DNA of 35,884 bases from Desulfovibrio sp. Its GTDB lineage: Bacteria > Desulfobacterota > Desulfovibrionia > Desulfovibrionales > Desulfovibrionaceae. Location: contig JAISTH010000064.1 in NCBI GenBank assembly GCA_031272715.1, forward strand, positions 1 through 35,884. The letters are read 5' to 3'. How positions within the stretch are numbered: position 1 is the stretch's first letter; every line of letters starts with the position of its first letter. The notes beneath the pieces were generated by a model. It saw only the letters and a list, made by a program, of their open reading frames with translations. It was not told the DNA's origin and did not search any database. Below are positions 34,510 through 35,884 of the stretch, in pieces. Both the position numbers and the translations under genes were made by a program.

Positions 34510-35427
34510 TCAGGGTGCGGCGGCCTTGGGCGGAGCAGGTGCAGCGTCAGGAACGGGAGTCGCAGTGGACTCCAGAGGTGGCGCCGACATCGCACCGGGG
34601 GCGGGCTTCTGGGGCTGCTCCTGAACCTGTTTCCCAGAATCGCTCTTGGGATTGGCCAGGGGCAAGCGATCCATAAGCAGATTCTCGATCCGGTCGAGCC
34701 GATTCTCGATCCGCTGGATGTCACGCCTGGTGATCTCCATGTCCAGGTCCTGCTTCTTGGCGATGGCCTTCCGGGCATCGTCCGCAAAGTAGTTGATGGC
34801 GCCGAGGACAGTGAATCCCAAGACGATGATGCCGACCAGCAACGACCAATAGTTGCGCTGCTTACTCTTGAGGGTCTTGATGTCATCTTTGAGGTCATCG
34901 ATACGATTTCCGAGATTCCTATTGACGTCCCTGACATCTTCTTTGACGCCCCTGACACTATCCTTGAGGTCATCAATGCGCTTTCCGAGGTTCACATTGA
35001 CATCTTTGACACTATCCTTGACATCATCAATGCGCTTCCCGAGGCTCACATTGACATCTTTGACACTATCCTTGACGTCATCAATGCGCTTCCCGAGATT
35101 CTTATCTACGTCATCGAGCCTTTTCTCGACGTTCTTGAGGCCCACCTTGACAATAGCGATGTCCATCTTGATGTCGTTCGAACCGCTGTCCGTGGTGGCG
35201 TGGTGCACATTGGCATCTTTCTCGGACTCAATGCCGATGTGATCGTCTGTGGCGGTCTGGCTGTTCTCGATGGCCTGCGGCCTATGGTTCGTGGGCGAAT
35301 CCATGGCGGTGTCCTCCGATTCGGCGGTTTGTGGCGTGGAGCCGGATTCCATGGCGTCCTTGCGCTCCTGATCCAAGGCGGTGGGCGACCCGGCAGCCTC
35401 CGTGCCGTCCTTGCGATCCGCATTCAT
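34510..35427 (-). CDS. Coiled-coil repeat protein with one membrane span
   Basis: 305-aa protein of no recognised family. Residues 1 to about 85 are hydrophilic with degenerate repeats around ERKDAMESGS. Residues about 95-190 form a coiled coil built from 18-aa units (NLGKRIDDVKDSVKDVNV and variants). A single membrane segment spans about 194-214 (WSLLVGIIVLGFTVLGAINY). It is followed by a second short helical stretch (ITRRDIQRIENRLDRIENLL) and a Pro/Ala-rich tail. The layout resembles small membrane-anchored coiled-coil proteins such as DUF1640- or XhlA-like ones, but I would not assign it. The ATG at 35427 lacks a good ribosome site; internal ATGs, such as the one preceded by GAGGACACC near 35306, are alternatives. 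The N-terminal repeat similarity continues upstream of the ATG to an in-frame TAG. The 3' end has a strong terminator. Confidence 0.75.
   Translation of the reverse strand: MNADRKDGTEAAGSPTALDQERKDAMESGSTPQTAESEDTAMDSPTNHRPQAIENSQTATDDHIGIESEKDANVHHATTDSGSNDIKMDIAIVKVGLKNVEKRLDDVDKNLGKRIDDVKDSVKDVNVSLGKRIDDVKDSVKDVNVNLGKRIDDLKDSVRGVKEDVRDVNRNLGNRIDDLKDDIKTLKSKQRNYWSLLVGIIVLGFTVLGAINYFADDARKAIAKKQDLDMEITRRDIQRIENRLDRIENLLMDRLPLANPKSDSGKQVQEQPQKPAPGAMSAPPLESTATPVPDAAPAPPKAAAP
34950..35111. repeat. Three tandem 54-base repeats in the coiled-coil gene
   Basis: The segment CTTTGACACTATCCTTGAC starts at 35004 and again at 35058, exactly 54 bases apart; a diverged copy lies 54 bases earlier at about 34950. 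Each unit codes for one 18-aa coiled-coil repeat. Being a multiple of three, a change in copy number keeps the frame. Confidence 0.85.
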
Positions 35428-35884
35428 GGCGGGGGGCGATCCGATGCCTCCGAGGTTCCCTTGCGCACCCTAGGCGGGGAGTGTCAGTGCCGCCGTCCCG
35501 GCGATGCGATGGAACATCCCGCGACATGGTCAGTTCGTCGGTATGGGGGTCTGCGGCCTTCCTCCAGAAGGTCAACCAGCTGAACAAATCTGGCAACGTC
35601 ATCGTCAAAGCCATGGGGAAACCGTCCTGTTCGAACCGCGTCTTCTGCGCGGGATTCCTTGCGTGCCTGCCTTCACCTTGTGCCTCTAGCATTCGCTCTG
35701 TTGTGGCGTCGTGTTGATTGCAATGGCATCCCGCACATACGCCGCCCCGCCGTTCCCGGTGAGGCGGACGCAGGCGTGGCGCATGCATCATCACGGGCCG
35801 TTGTCTTCCTGTTCTCACGTCAAGGATTAGCTCTGCATCAGCCGCAGCTCTGCATCACGGTGCGTACGGCGGGGAACGCCTACG
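35428..35884. other. Window end: no secure gene
   Basis: A minus-strand frame from 35614 starts MALTMTLPDLFSWLTFWRK but has no ribosome site and runs out of frame with the coiled-coil gene. The 12-base AGCTCTGCATCA is repeated directly at 35829-35840 and 35846-35857. Nothing else was recognised. Confidence 0.45.

Noticed and set aside
34950..35111. CRISPR-like array
   Set aside because: The 54-base repeats are directly tandem with no spacers and code for coiled-coil units in frame.
35282..35614. Gene starting MALTMTLPDLFSW at 35614 on the minus strand
   Set aside because: No ribosome site at workable spacing, and it overlaps the coiled-coil gene in another frame with an Arg/His-rich translation; kept only as a possible broken upstream part.

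Overview
The window is a GC-rich bacterial chromosome segment. Gene content and style point to a delta-proteobacterial sulfate reducer of the Desulfovibrionaceae type. The clues are a fused GT3/GT35 glycogen enzyme, a DUF1786/PaaK/DUF456 cluster, a YcaO-TPR protein and lineage-style TPR and low-complexity proteins. This placement is my inference from family knowledge; there is no 16S or protein marker here that settles it. Three AT-rich patches (about 1-170, 7080-8110 and 21085-21590) stand out from the GC-rich backbone and look like foreign or decayed DNA.

Layout, left to right. 1-600: small Rpn/transposase-type C-terminal remnant. 1363-5613: one giant gene joining a eukaryotic-type (GT3) glycogen synthase to an alpha-glucan phosphorylase (GT35), with its own promoter and terminator. 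6506-6844: stand-alone HPt phosphotransfer protein. 7152-7906: AT-rich, frameshifted Fic gene. 8308-13703: five closely spaced minus-strand genes, in transcription order DUF1786 protein, phenylacetate-CoA ligase, DUF456 membrane protein, TrmJ-like rRNA/tRNA methyltransferase, ClC chloride/proton antiporter. 14012-15298: SLC13-type transporter (minus). 16046-16975: D-2-hydroxyacid (phosphoglycerate-type) dehydrogenase with a TTG start (plus). 17075-19509: murA followed by a BON-domain lipoprotein with a histone-H1-like tail (minus). 19889-19966: tRNA-His(GTG). 19967-22079: about 2.1 kb with no credible gene.

22137-24719: protein with a poly-aspartate tail (minus), a secreted Sel1-repeat protein (plus) and an XRE/CI-like repressor with candidate operators (minus). 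25371-26105: lipoprotein trypsin-like protease (minus). 26367-29893: AbrB-type membrane protein, orphan HicB-like antitoxin and a YcaO-TPR protein (plus). 30240-33298: TPR protein with long P/A/Q-rich repeats and an unrecognised 309-aa protein (both minus). 34510-35427: coiled-coil protein built on 54-bp repeats with one membrane span (minus).

The core is housekeeping: glycogen turnover, peptidoglycan precursor synthesis, RNA methylation, ion and anion transport. Interspersed are lineage-specific proteins with extreme low-complexity segments (27 consecutive Asp, a Lys/Glu/Thr tail, 11 Gly, Ala/Pro/Gln runs, 18-aa coiled-coil repeats). No phage, CRISPR array or complete insertion sequence was seen. 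The least explained candidates for new biology are the stand-alone YcaO-TPR gene behind an orphan HicB, the poly-Asp protein, the 309-aa protein with a Cys cluster, and the one-polypeptide glycogen synthase/phosphorylase.
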